Part shown: piece after piece, positions 7,753 through 16,049 of the stretch | Numbering within the stretch: position 1 is the first letter of the stretch | Layout: each line of letters begins with the position of its first letter | Source: Algoriphagus sp. | Lineage (GTDB): Bacteria > Bacteroidota > Bacteroidia > Cytophagales > Cyclobacteriaceae | DNA length: 36,831 bases | Direction of reading: 5' to 3' | Assembly (NCBI GenBank): GCA_030833985.1 | Contig: JAURGC010000005.1 | Span: 1 to 36,831 of the forward strand | Notes under the pieces: model-generated | The model's input: the letters and a program-made list of their open reading frames with translations, nothing else | Told to the model about the DNA's origin: nothing | Databases searched by the model: none | Made by a program: the position numbers and the translations under genes

Positions 7753-7961
7753 TTACGAAAGAAAGGAATCTACAAGAGGAAAACTCAAGAAATGGACCCT
7801 CCCCTACTGGGGAGGATCTAATTTCCCTGGAACTATTGATGGATGCGTTTGCGGAATTAGAATATCAATTCTTCTTAGAAAAAAATGAGATGTTGAATGC
7901 AGCATCTAATCAACCTAGACTTGACCTTAGCCACACCACGAACCAAAAAACTGCTGCCTGA
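7749..7961 (+). CDS. Small ORF (70 aa) coupled to the large recombinase
   Basis: The gene starts in the ATGA overlap with the 50-aa ORF, and its TGA stop overlaps the ATG of the large recombinase (TGATG at 7959-7963). The product is acidic and helical in the centre (EDLISLELLMDAFAELEYQFFLEKNEML) with a polar, Asn/Thr-rich tail. It has no cysteines, membrane segment or familiar motif. Its position immediately before and coupled to a serine recombinase suggests a partner or regulator of recombination, for example a directionality factor; this is inference from context. Confidence 0.6.
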   Translation: MITKERNLQEENSRNGPSPTGEDLISLELLMDAFAELEYQFFLEKNEMLNAASNQPRLDLSHTTNQKTAA

Positions 7962-9502
7962 TGAAAAATGTAATTTCCTATTCACGTGTCTCGACTGATG
8001 AACAAGCTCAACAAGGTTATTCATTGGACTACCAAGAACAAACCATCCAAAGGTACTGCGAATTGAAAGATTACAAGATCATTCAATCGTTCCGTGAAGA
8101 TCATTCGGCAAAGGATTTTGAACGTCCAGAATGGAGAAAAATCATCAAGCTGGTCAAATCCAAAGAGAAACAAAAAGACAAGATTTCCTCTGTTGTGATT
8201 TTACGAGCTGATCGATTTTCAAGGAATTTACTTTTATCACTCGTTGAAAAGGCGAAGCTGAATGTATTTGGTTGTACCGTTGAGTTTGTAGAGGGAGGAA
8301 TTGATTTAACCAGTCCCGAATCACTAGTTGTCGAAGCAATCCAATATTCGCTACCCCAAGTAGAGATTGAAAAACTGTCTTTGAGGACAAGAGAGGGTTC
8401 CTATAAGTGTAGGCTATCTGGCGGATGGACAGGTTCACCATTAAGAGGGTATAAGTCAATCAGACTTGAAAAATTTCCTTCTATGGCATTAAATGAACAA
8501 GCTCCAATAATCAAAGAGGCATTTGAAAAAATGGCCACTGGCCTGTATTCAGCTGATCAAATCAGACGTTGGTTGAATTCAAAAGGCATGAAAATCACAA
8601 AAAACCAATTCCCAAACATAATTAGAAACATCGCCTACACGGGAAAAATACTGATTCTACCATTCAAAGATCAACCGAGAAAAATTGTAGACGGTCTTCA
8701 CCCCTCTTTAGTCAGCGAAGAACTCTTTTCGGCAGCGAATCACGTTCTTGACGGAAGAAAAAGAAACATGAATTTCAACCCAGAAAAATCAGATTTATAT
8801 CCTCTCAAGGGGTTTTTGAGATGTCCAATACACAATAGGACTTTATCGGCTTATGGTTCAAAAGGAAGGTGTGAAATCTACCATTATTATGTTTGCACAA
8901 AAAATAGATGTCCAAGGTATCCTATTCAATGGGCACATGATCAAATTGAAAGAATCTTAGACCAGATTCAATTTTCTGCAAAAACGGTGAACCATTACAA
9001 AAAAATACTAGCGAAGAAATTTGATTCAATGGACTTAGATAGAAAGCGTAAACAGAGGGAGTTAGAAAGGGAGTTAGAAACTTTGAAGGGTCGCAAAACC
9101 TATTTACAAAATGAGTATTTGGAAGGTAAAATTACAGCTGCTGATTTCAACGAATTAAAATCCACCATCGAAGTGAAATTTTTCCAAACTGACTTGGAAC
9201 TATCTAACTTAAAAAGTCAAAAAACTCCATTTAAAGACTATCTGGACAACGATATTCCTTTAATGGAAGACTTGGTTGGATTTTACCAAAGAGCTGATGG
9301 CAGGTCTAAAAAGAAGTTACTTGGACTTATCTTTTCAGATAAGATTGAATTTGATGAAAACAAAGTGCCCAAATTCTCATTTACTCCTCCAATTAACTCT
9401 CTTATTCAAATCTCAAAGAATGCAGAAAAAGATGAGGTATCAATTGAGCAATTAGAAGGGTTCGTAAGAGGAAGTGGAGACTTTAAATTTTTAAGGATTT
9501 AA
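7961..9502 (+). CDS. Large serine recombinase (site-specific integrase)
   Basis: This 513-aa protein has the full architecture of large serine integrases. The catalytic domain carries YSRVST with nucleophile Ser11, the QGYSLDYQEQ stretch and LRADRFSRN (81-89). A recombinase domain occupies about 150-250. A zinc-ribbon candidate has Cys288, His291, Cys312 and Cys317, with CPIH in place of the usual first CxxC. A coiled coil at about 357-415 is rich in Lys, Arg, Glu and Leu. These enzymes integrate and excise elements between attP and attB without homology. The gene overlaps the upstream 70-aa ORF by one base. It is the best candidate for mobilising the island, but no matching att direct repeat was found by eye. 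Confidence 0.93.
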   Translation: MKNVISYSRVSTDEQAQQGYSLDYQEQTIQRYCELKDYKIIQSFREDHSAKDFERPEWRKIIKLVKSKEKQKDKISSVVILRADRFSRNLLLSLVEKAKLNVFGCTVEFVEGGIDLTSPESLVVEAIQYSLPQVEIEKLSLRTREGSYKCRLSGGWTGSPLRGYKSIRLEKFPSMALNEQAPIIKEAFEKMATGLYSADQIRRWLNSKGMKITKNQFPNIIRNIAYTGKILILPFKDQPRKIVDGLHPSLVSEELFSAANHVLDGRKRNMNFNPEKSDLYPLKGFLRCPIHNRTLSAYGSKGRCEIYHYYVCTKNRCPRYPIQWAHDQIERILDQIQFSAKTVNHYKKILAKKFDSMDLDRKRKQRELERELETLKGRKTYLQNEYLEGKITAADFNELKSTIEVKFFQTDLELSNLKSQKTPFKDYLDNDIPLMEDLVGFYQRADGRSKKKLLGLIFSDKIEFDENKVPKFSFTPPINSLIQISKNAEKDEVSIEQLEGFVRGSGDFKFLRI

Positions 9503-9544
9503 ACTGTTCTTAAAATGGAGAAAATTGAAAATCCACGACTAATT

Positions 9545-9563
9545 CCTAACCAAGAAAGTTAGG
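9545..9563. terminator. Possible hairpin terminator between convergent frames
   Basis: CCTAAC (9545-9550) and GTTAGG (9558-9563) form a 6-bp stem with a 7-base loop, 42 bases after the large recombinase stop. Only a short T stretch follows, so strength is doubtful. It also overlaps the stop of the minus-strand remnant. Confidence 0.3.
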
Positions 9564-9777
9564 GCTTTAAATAACTCCACTTTTCTGATAAATTCTCTTC
9601 AGGAAATCGTATTCCAAATACTCTATTGATTTTATTCTTTATTTCGAGAAGTTCACTCTCAGGCATGTACCTTATAAATTTCGATTTTTCTAATTTGTTA
9701 TCATCAAAATCGGCCTCGCAAAATAATAATTGAATATAAGGAAATATGTCGAGAAGTGCATTTACGTCGAAAAATCG
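9559..9777 (-). pseudogene. Gene remnant: open C-terminal frame without a start
   Basis: On the minus strand a continuous 72-codon frame runs from just after a TAG (9778-9780) to a TAA (9559-9561). It has protein-like content: RFFDVNALLDIFPYIQLLF, then an acidic patch, then KFIRYMPESELLEIKNKINR and FGIRFPEENLSEKW. There is no start codon before residue 38 (a Met), so it looks like the 3' end of a gene whose 5' part was lost. No family is recognised. It opposes the recombinase operon, consistent with decay or recombination in this part of the island. Confidence 0.4.
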
Positions 9778-9938
9778 CTAAATTATGAAAATCACTCATC
9801 CCTTACTTTCTAAAAATTATTCCCTCTTATATTCTACATCACATATTCTTTTCAAATTGACGAGAGTCCAAAAAATAATATGTTATTTTTCCACCGATAG
9901 TAAAATGCTTGTGTTTTAAATGTTCAAATCCTGAAAAA

Positions 9939-10967
9939 ATGGAAAAAAATCCTTCCAATAAAACTTCCTTAGAGCTCTTGGAAAACCTTATTTTGAATCG
10001 AATAAATGAAAATGCTGTAATGTGCCTAAGTATGTTTCAGGCAATGGATGCCTTTGAATCTACTAGGCAAAAATTGATTGATGATTTTTTTATAACAAGA
10101 GAGTTACCTGTAATTCGTAATTTTTTTAGAACTGGTACAAAACCAAATCAAAATGAATTTAATTTTTATTTATTGGTACCAGGTTTTGGTGATGTGCCAA
10201 TTAGTAATCCTTCTATGAAGGATTTTATTCTTGATAATTCTGGAGATTATATCGAAAAAAAAATTAGAGAAGAATTTAAGTTTGCATTAGCTAATCAATA
10301 CAACTACCATTTTTTTGGAGGAACGGACCTTGATGAATTCTTAAAAGGATGTAGAGAGGGAAATAGTTTTTTTGGCCTACCTAATTTGCCATTAAGAGGC
10401 GTTAGTCATGGTTCTCATTTTTTAGATGCTACAGAACGAGGATTTTTTGATTTTTACAAGTATCAGCTACAGATAGGTGATGGTGAAGTAATTGATTTTG
10501 AAAATGCAAATACAGCATCAGAATATCTGTCAAAAAGAGAATCTAATTTTACTAAACTTATAGATGAATATATAAGTAATTATATTAGAGTTATTTATAG
10601 CATGATGAAAGTTTCCAGCATTCACGCCATCATTAGAGAATTACATTGGATTGGAATTACATTGCAAAATGAGAAATTGATTTCAGAGGGAGAAGATGAT
10701 TTATATCTATTGGGTACAAATGGAAGAAAATATTACTATCAAGATCCATTTAGAATGGGCACGGCAATAGAGGAAGATAATTTCATGTTTGGTTTTAATA
10801 GTAAAATGAGATCTGTTTGCTGCAAACAAATAGAAGCGCTTGAAAATTTGAATGACAATGAAAGTAAATTGAAATATGAATACTTAATTCGGCTATGTGA
10901 TTTCAGAAGTGTATATGAATCATTCTTACCTGAAATTAATCTTTCTCCTTACTACTCTTCCTGGTAA
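9939..10967 (+). CDS. Unknown cargo protein (about 342 aa)
   Basis: Not recognised. A TTG at 9909 is in frame and would add 10 residues (with two cysteines), but the ATG at 9939 (MEKNPSNKTSLELLENLI) is the better start. The protein is soluble in appearance, helical at the N-terminus (about 10-60), with a central region rich in aromatic residues and glycine (NYHFFGGTDLDEF, NLPLRGVSHGSHFLDATERG) and a C-terminal helical part (IIRELHWIGITLQ, CCKQIEALENL). No nucleotide-binding loop, nuclease motif or membrane segment was found. It is the most AT-rich gene in the window, stands alone at the island's right end, and is the obvious cargo candidate. Position next to recombinases fits a defence or accessory role, but that is only a contextual guess. 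Confidence 0.7.
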   Translation: MEKNPSNKTSLELLENLILNRINENAVMCLSMFQAMDAFESTRQKLIDDFFITRELPVIRNFFRTGTKPNQNEFNFYLLVPGFGDVPISNPSMKDFILDNSGDYIEKKIREEFKFALANQYNYHFFGGTDLDEFLKGCREGNSFFGLPNLPLRGVSHGSHFLDATERGFFDFYKYQLQIGDGEVIDFENANTASEYLSKRESNFTKLIDEYISNYIRVIYSMMKVSSIHAIIRELHWIGITLQNEKLISEGEDDLYLLGTNGRKYYYQDPFRMGTAIEEDNFMFGFNSKMRSVCCKQIEALENLNDNESKLKYEYLIRLCDFRSVYESFLPEINLSPYYSSW

Positions 10968-11124
10968 TTCGAATTACAAATTTGAAAAAGTTCTTAAGTA
11001 AAAGGTTAATAATTTGTAAGTACCCCGTTTTTTCGAACCACATACAAGGTGAATGAGAGTTAGCTTTTAGATAGTCAATAGGACTTTGGTTATTCAATGA
11101 TTGATGTGGGTGGTATCCATTCAT
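10936..11124 (-). pseudogene. Transposase C-terminal remnant (DDE/rve type)
   Basis: A 62-codon minus-strand frame begins MNGYHPHQSLNNQSPIDYL, which matches the end of the rve integrase core of IS3/IS481-type transposases (typical form YNxxRPHQSLGYxTPxEYL). The catalytic Asp-Asp-Glu part is absent: upstream of the frame there is a stop within a few codons. The rest of the frame (from about residue 25) diverges and overlaps the 3' end of the cargo gene in antisense, so it is probably not transposase. It shows that an insertion sequence once lay at the island edge. Confidence 0.55.
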
Positions 11125-11258
11125 ACCTTAACTAAAAAGAAATGGGGAAATCAACTGATTCAGAGTTTTGTCCAATCGTAAACTAACGAAAAGAGAAAAT
11201 TCCCCCTTCCAATCCTTGAATCAATTTAATGGATTGAAAACCAATTAGTTAAAAATTA

Positions 11259-11312
11259 CAGCTGCATGTAGGTACATTTTTTCCCTAGTAAGTTTTAAAA
11301 AAGATGCAGCTG
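11259..11312. repeat. 9-bp inverted repeat near the island's right edge
   Basis: CAGCTGCAT (11259-11267) and ATGCAGCTG (11304-11312) are exact reverse complements separated by 36 bases, in a stretch with no gene between the transposase remnant and the tRNA terminator. It may be an element end or a chance palindrome, since CAGCTG is itself symmetric. Confidence 0.3.
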
Positions 11313-11353
11313 ACAAAAATCCTTGTTTAAACGAAACTGGTGGGGATAAAAAC

Positions 11354-11380
11354 AAAAAAAAGAGGTCATTTCTGACCTCT
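11354..11380 (-). terminator. Rho-independent terminator of tRNA-Asn
   Basis: AGAGGTCA (11361-11368) and TGACCTCT (11373-11380) form a perfect 8-bp stem with a 4-base loop. On the minus strand it is followed by a run of seven T (plus-strand A at 11354-11360). It lies 11 bases beyond the tRNA 3' end, the right place to end its transcript. Confidence 0.85.
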
Positions 11381-11391
11381 TTTACCCAACG

Positions 11392-11465
11392 CTCCCCCTC
11401 TTGGGCTCGAACCAAGGACCCCATGATTAACAGTCATGTGCTCTAACCAGCTGAGCTAAGGAGGA
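11392..11465 (-). tRNA. tRNA-Asn (anticodon GTT)
   Basis: The 74-base minus-strand sequence folds as a full cloverleaf. The acceptor stem pairs TCCTCCT with AGGGGGA (one T-G pair), with discriminator G. The D arm is GCTC/GAGC with loop AGCTGGTTA. The anticodon arm is CATGA/TCATG with loop CTGTTAA, giving anticodon GTT for asparagine. The T arm is CTTGG/CCAAG with TTCGAGC. The CCA end is not encoded. It has its own promoter and terminator and stands at the right side of the AT-rich island. Confidence 0.95.
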
Positions 11466-11518
11466 ATTTTTACCCCTACCGGGGATGGTTAGGACGACCC
11501 CTTTCGGAAATCGTGTTG

Positions 11519-11550
11519 CAAATGTAGACCTACGAGATATTTTTTCCAAA
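11519..11550 (-). promoter_or_regulatory. Promoter of tRNA-Asn (TTTG-N20-TACATTTG)
   Basis: On the minus strand, TTTG (11550-11547) and TACATTTG (11526-11519) are separated by 20 bases, matching the Bacteroidota sigma-A type promoter (TTTG at -33, TAnnTTTG at -7) in sequence and spacing. The -7 box ends 54 bases before the tRNA 5' end, giving a leader of roughly 45-50 bases. Confidence 0.7.
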
Positions 11551-11675
11551 TGCACTACCTAAAAAAAACTGCTTTTATTTTCCATTTTTCAGGTTATGTT
11601 TCACTGTCAAGGACTTATTCATTCCTAAAGAGCTGAGTCTAGATCCAAGTAACAGAAAATTCCCCCCTAATTCAC

Positions 11676-13148
11676 TTACCAAGCCCCTACCTGTCCGTCT
11701 ATCCAAGCTGTTCGCTCCGTCAAATAGCTTTTCAAATTCTGAACAGACTGCTCGTGCTTGACGCCGATCCCCTGATCCCAAAGTTTGTAGTTTCGCACCA
11801 CCGCGCCATTCTTATTCAGTACCTGTACTCCCTCATCTACAATTTGTTGTATACTAGTCGCCGACCAAGCACCACGACGTAAATCCTGCCACCTAGCCTT
11901 GACCGCCTGCTTAAAGACTGGATCTGTGAGCAAACGCGGCCACCAAAATGGTACCATCCACGCATCATTTTTGACATGAACGTTGTAATTCGCTACCCAG
12001 TCGTTCATAGGAATCCTTCCCCCCTCGTCAAAACCCTGATTCATGTCCCACACCGGTCCCATGGCCAACTTCCCATCTCGGTCCTTTTGTAAAAAAGTAC
12101 TGATGCGGTAGGCATCCACATTCCGACACAACTCGGTCACTAAAAAGTAGTCAACAAAGGAGGCCAAATCGATGTACTGGGTGTAAGTCCGGGTTGTTGT
12201 TCCAAAATTATCCGCCAACAAGGCGGTCTCAAACTTATCTACATAATCCGCTAGGTAGGTCTTCTGGGCTTCCGTGATCTCCTCTGCTTTGGGATACTCG
12301 TAGGTAAAATAAGTTTCTAAGTACTTTTCGGAGTGATAAGGCGCCTGATATGCTGGAAAAGTAATTACCTGCTGAAAGATGTCGTATCGGCTTCGGAAGC
12401 TATTGAAAGAGTTGTAACGCGCATCGTCATCCCAATTGTTCATAAAATAGGAATTGGGCTTGCCGCTGTGCTCTGGCCCTGCATCCGCCTTATCTATCTT
12501 CAAAATATAGCCTCCTGTCAAGTTGGTGGACGAGGAATTGAGCGACTTGATGTTGATTCTGTTACTGTCTCTCTTCAGCTTTTCACAGAAAAAATACACC
12601 CCCTGATACTGTCCATTGATCTCCACCTCCACAAACTGGCCTCTGCTAGCATACTTACCCGCTTTTCGAGAAAGTTCGTAGCCCAGGTAGTTGTAGATCA
12701 AACTTTGATCTAGGATGTACTTGTCTTTCAGATTGACCACATGACCAATTAGTCGCCAGTCTTCTTCTGCAGGCATGCCCAAAAAGGCGACATCCACCCC
12801 AGCACCAGCAGCATCTACGGTTTCGAAATTGTATCCTTTTTTGTCCGATAGGCGGAAAGAGGTTTTACCCCGGTATTCCAAGTCAATCGGTTGGGTCTGC
12901 ACCAATTTCTTTTGTTGGTACAACTTCATCGTAGCAGGTACCCCCGGCTCGTATAAAATCTCCTTTCCCTTGGTGTCAATCACCAGATAGGGCAACTCAC
13001 TCTCCTCAGTGTCGATGGCGAAGACTTGGCCATCGTCCCCTTTGGGTAGTGGTATTTCTATGGCAGCTTCCTGGCAGGAAACAAAGAAAAAAAACGAAAG
13101 GACCAATAGCAGGGGAAATCGAAAAAACAATGGACGAGTGAAGTTCAC
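11676..13148 (-). CDS. CotH kinase family lipoprotein
   Basis: The 490-aa product has a lipoprotein signal (hydrophobic core, then FVSC with Cys25), so it is probably anchored in the envelope. The body matches the CotH kinase family. Seen are PIDLEYRGKTSFRLSDKKGYNFE near the N-terminus, DQSLIYNYLGYELSRKAGKYASR, VEVEINGQYQGVYFFCEKLKRD, and the core DYFLVTELCRNVDAYRIS followed by GPVWDMNQGF. The family is known from Bacillus spore-coat protein CotH, a protein kinase with an unusual active site; the Bacteroidota homologues are mostly uncharacterised outer-envelope proteins. Substrate unknown. It is transcribed alone on the minus strand; its stop lies 211 bases from the tRNA. Function is assigned by family only. 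Confidence 0.85.
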   Translation of the reverse strand: MNFTRPLFFRFPLLLVLSFFFFVSCQEAAIEIPLPKGDDGQVFAIDTEESELPYLVIDTKGKEILYEPGVPATMKLYQQKKLVQTQPIDLEYRGKTSFRLSDKKGYNFETVDAAGAGVDVAFLGMPAEEDWRLIGHVVNLKDKYILDQSLIYNYLGYELSRKAGKYASRGQFVEVEINGQYQGVYFFCEKLKRDSNRINIKSLNSSSTNLTGGYILKIDKADAGPEHSGKPNSYFMNNWDDDARYNSFNSFRSRYDIFQQVITFPAYQAPYHSEKYLETYFTYEYPKAEEITEAQKTYLADYVDKFETALLADNFGTTTRTYTQYIDLASFVDYFLVTELCRNVDAYRISTFLQKDRDGKLAMGPVWDMNQGFDEGGRIPMNDWVANYNVHVKNDAWMVPFWWPRLLTDPVFKQAVKARWQDLRRGAWSATSIQQIVDEGVQVLNKNGAVVRNYKLWDQGIGVKHEQSVQNLKSYLTERTAWIDGQVGAW

Positions 13149-13239
13149 AGGGTAGTTTGTTAAATAAGAATTTTAATTTCAAGAACGGAAAAATTGGGAT
13201 TCAATTGCCTTAGACTTAGGAAACACTTCCTTCCAGAAC

Positions 13240-14151
13240 TTAGTCGTGCCGAGCCCCCTCCAAAACGGAAAATGCATGCAACAAACCTGGAAAGACTGCA
13301 TCCATCCCTTCTGCTGCTCCTGCAGGTGATCCAGGCAGCGCAAGAACTAGCGTCTTTCCTATCTGGCCCGCAAGGGAACGCGAAAGCATCGCCGTAGCCA
13401 AGCGCTGCTGCCCATACGCACGAATCGCCTCCTCCACTCCAGGAATGCGTCGGTCCAATAAGGGTTCTAAGGCCTCTGGGGTCACATCCCGTGGAGATAA
13501 TCCGGTACCACCCGTCACAAGCAACAAGTCTACCCCCTGCGCGACAAATTCCTTAGCCGCTTCTTGAATCGCTCCTATGGCATCCGCCACGATGCGCTTA
13601 TCCGATACGGTAATACCCAGTTTAACTAGTTTTTCTCGGATTACTTCGCCGGATCGGTCTTGCCCCTTCCCTGCTGCGAGCGTATCGGAGCAAACCAAAA
13701 TCGCTGCTCGTTTAGCTGAATCTAGCGCAGCTTTGCGATCGGACTTGCCTCCTTTTTTCTCGAGCAACTTGATCTCTTCAATGCTCACTCCCTTATCAAT
13801 AGGCTTGAGCATGTCGTACATCGTCAAGGCTACCACCGAGGCCGCATGCATGGCTTCTACCTCCACGCCGGTCTTGTAGATGGTGTGGATTTCTACCTGA
13901 ATTTGGATTTCTAGCTCCCCCAATTCGTAGCGAACAGCGGTGTACTCGATCGGCAAAGGATGGCAATCCGGAATCATGTCTGCCGTACGCTTGGCAGCAA
14001 AAAGCCCCGCTACCCGAGCACATTCTAACACCTCTCCCTTGGGTACGGTACGGTTTCGAATGGCCAAAACCGTTTCCGGCTTACTTACACGCACAATAGC
14101 CTGCGCGATGGCTTTACGAAGGGTAGTGGATTTGTGGGTAATGGGCACCAT
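13240..14151 (-). CDS. moaCB: Bifunctional MoaC-MogA/MoaB molybdenum cofactor protein
   Basis: The 303-aa fusion joins two steps of molybdopterin synthesis. Residues 1 to about 150 are MoaC (cyclic pyranopterin monophosphate synthase), with DCHPLPIEYT, EVEAMHAASVVALTMYDMLKPIDK and the catalytic Lys/Asp region in YDMLKPIDK. Residues about 155-300 are a MogA/MoaB-type domain (molybdopterin adenylylation), with ILVCSDT, DRSGEVI, LLLVTGGTGLSPRDVTPE and LVLALPGSP. The start agrees with MoaC N-termini (normally MVDI/MVDV, here MVPI). No other Mo-cofactor gene is visible in the window, so the rest of the pathway must lie elsewhere. A TAACTTTC box, one mismatch from the -7 consensus, lies about 20 bases before the ATG. 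Confidence 0.93.
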   Translation of the reverse strand: MVPITHKSTTLRKAIAQAIVRVSKPETVLAIRNRTVPKGEVLECARVAGLFAAKRTADMIPDCHPLPIEYTAVRYELGELEIQIQVEIHTIYKTGVEVEAMHAASVVALTMYDMLKPIDKGVSIEEIKLLEKKGGKSDRKAALDSAKRAAILVCSDTLAAGKGQDRSGEVIREKLVKLGITVSDKRIVADAIGAIQEAAKEFVAQGVDLLLVTGGTGLSPRDVTPEALEPLLDRRIPGVEEAIRAYGQQRLATAMLSRSLAGQIGKTLVLALPGSPAGAAEGMDAVFPGLLHAFSVLEGARHD

Positions 14152-14229
14152 GAATAAGCAGATTGAAAAAGAAAGTTAGGACTTTTCTGCACTTTTTCTG
14201 AAGAAAGGACCCCTAAGTCCAGGAATAAT

Positions 14230-15915
14230 CTAATCCTGCTTGGATTTCTTTCTCTCTTCCAAAAGTTTTTTTGTCACCTCTGCATTGGATCCATAGGCTG
14301 CATTTTTTTCCAAGCGATCCAAGTAGGTATCCAAGTAGCCTTGAGAGATTTCTGCATTGTCTCCATATAGCTTCCGTAGCTCCTCCAACTTGCGATGTAG
14401 CTCTGCTACTACAGGGGCATAGGTAGGATCATTATATACATTACGCAATTCTTGCGGATCCTTGATTCGGTCAATTAGTTCCCACTCGTCGGTATCGTAG
14501 TAGTAATGTACCAATTTATACTGCTCGGTAACCACCGCATAGTGTCGCTTGACCATGTGTACCGCAGGATACTCGTAGTAGTGGTAATAGACCGCATCTC
14601 GAGTCCACTCTTCGGAATTACCAGTAAGTAAGGGAATTAGCGACTCCCCCTGCATATCTGCAGGTGCAGAGATGCCTGCCGCCTCCAAGAAGGTTTGTGC
14701 ATAATCTAGATTTTGTACCATCGTAGTAGAGATACTCTTGGGAGCTATTTTTCCTGGCCAAGCCACGAGCAAGGGGGTCTTGAAACTTTCATCATACACA
14801 AAACGCTTGTCAAACCAACCATGCTCACCCAGGTAAAATCCCTGATCCGAGGTGTACACGATGAGGGTGTTGTCCATCAGTTGGTTGGCCTCCAAGTAAT
14901 CTAACACGCGCCCCACATTTTCGTCTACTGCACGGATAGTGCCTAGGTAGTCCTGCATATAACGCTGATACCTCCATTGCATCTTCTCTTTTTCATCCAT
15001 AGCTGGAAAAGATTCTTTTAATGCAGCATTTACCTTGTCGTAGGAGCGAGTCCAGTTGGCAAGCTGCGCTGGGGTCAATCTCCCTACCTCACGAGAAAAA
15101 GCCATTGTATCCCAGGTGGATGTTTGTGGTATTCCCAATTCTCGCATCACCGAAGGATAGATCTTCGAATCTCCAGACCAATTCATGTGCTTAAGTAGAT
15201 TCATCTCCGCCTCCTTAGCCGCACGTCCTCGGCCAGAGTAGTCGTCAAAGAGGGTGGCTGGCTCAGGAAAGGATCGCTGGGTAAACTCCTCCAAATGTCG
15301 TTCCGCAGGCAGCCATTCCCGATGAGGGGCTTTGTGAAGGTAAAACAAGAGAAAGGGCTCCTCAGGATTTCTTTCTTCCTGCAGCCAATTTAGAGTCATG
15401 TCGGTGATAATGTCTGTGACATAGCCTTCTACACGAATAGTGCCCTCGTTTTTAGTGATAAAATCTGGGTTGTAATAGGATCCCTGCCCAGGTAAAATTT
15501 TAAATTGATCAAATCCCTTGGGATTATTTCCAAAGTGTAGCTTTCCAAACATGGCCGTTTGGTAGCCTGCCTCCTGAAAGAGTTGAGGGAAAGTTACATT
15601 GGTGGTATCAAAGGGAAAGTCGTTGTCGATTTTACCATTGAGGTGGGAATGCTTGCCGGTGAGGATGGTGGCCCTACTTGGCGCGCAAATGGAATTGGTC
15701 ACCGTGGCATTCGTAAAGCGCATGCCCATTTTCGCGATGCGGTCGATATTTGGGGTCTCGATAAGTCGATTGCTGTACGCCGAAATGGCTTGGTAGGCAT
15801 GGTCATCCGCCATAATAAAAATGATGTTGGGACGGTCTTTGGCGCTAGGGCTAGGGCTTTGTGCCCAAGCAGGAATGACAACCAATAAAAAGCTGAGAAG
15901 AGATAAAGTTTTCAT
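14230..15915 (-). CDS. Secreted S1-family sulfatase (GlcNAc-6-sulfatase-like)
   Basis: This 561-aa enzyme starts with a signal peptide (MKTLSLLSFLLVVIPAWAQ). It has metal-binding ADDH (36-39) and the sulfatase signature CAPSR (77-81), whose Cys is converted to formylglycine by a maturation enzyme not present here. Further on are GKLHFG, LYLHKAPHREW, YTSDQGFYLGEHGWFDKRFVYDES and TPLLVAWPG. The HGWFDKR/YDESFKTPLL block resembles N-acetylglucosamine-6-sulfatases and related glycan sulfatases, so the likely substrates are sulfated host or algal glycans; exact specificity cannot be read from the sequence. It follows the TonB-dependent receptor on the same strand, 264 bases downstream, with an inverted repeat between them, so it may be separately transcribed. 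Confidence 0.9.
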   Translation of the reverse strand: MKTLSLLSFLLVVIPAWAQSPSPSAKDRPNIIFIMADDHAYQAISAYSNRLIETPNIDRIAKMGMRFTNATVTNSICAPSRATILTGKHSHLNGKIDNDFPFDTTNVTFPQLFQEAGYQTAMFGKLHFGNNPKGFDQFKILPGQGSYYNPDFITKNEGTIRVEGYVTDIITDMTLNWLQEERNPEEPFLLFYLHKAPHREWLPAERHLEEFTQRSFPEPATLFDDYSGRGRAAKEAEMNLLKHMNWSGDSKIYPSVMRELGIPQTSTWDTMAFSREVGRLTPAQLANWTRSYDKVNAALKESFPAMDEKEKMQWRYQRYMQDYLGTIRAVDENVGRVLDYLEANQLMDNTLIVYTSDQGFYLGEHGWFDKRFVYDESFKTPLLVAWPGKIAPKSISTTMVQNLDYAQTFLEAAGISAPADMQGESLIPLLTGNSEEWTRDAVYYHYYEYPAVHMVKRHYAVVTEQYKLVHYYYDTDEWELIDRIKDPQELRNVYNDPTYAPVVAELHRKLEELRKLYGDNAEISQGYLDTYLDRLEKNAAYGSNAEVTKKLLEERKKSKQD

Positions 15916-16049
15916 AGGTGGATGAAGGGTTGAACCGATGTTTCTCCTTAGGACTAAAGACTCCTTTGGAACACCTTAACCTACAGAAAAAGAACTAAAA
16001 ATCCGAAAATGTAAAAGTTTACATCCCCACGATGGGAGGTTTTCTATTT

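Noticed and set aside
1170-11350. Direct-repeat attachment sites at both island ends
   Set aside because: Only short weak similarities such as GGATTGA with a mismatch were found, which is what AT-rich DNA gives by chance.
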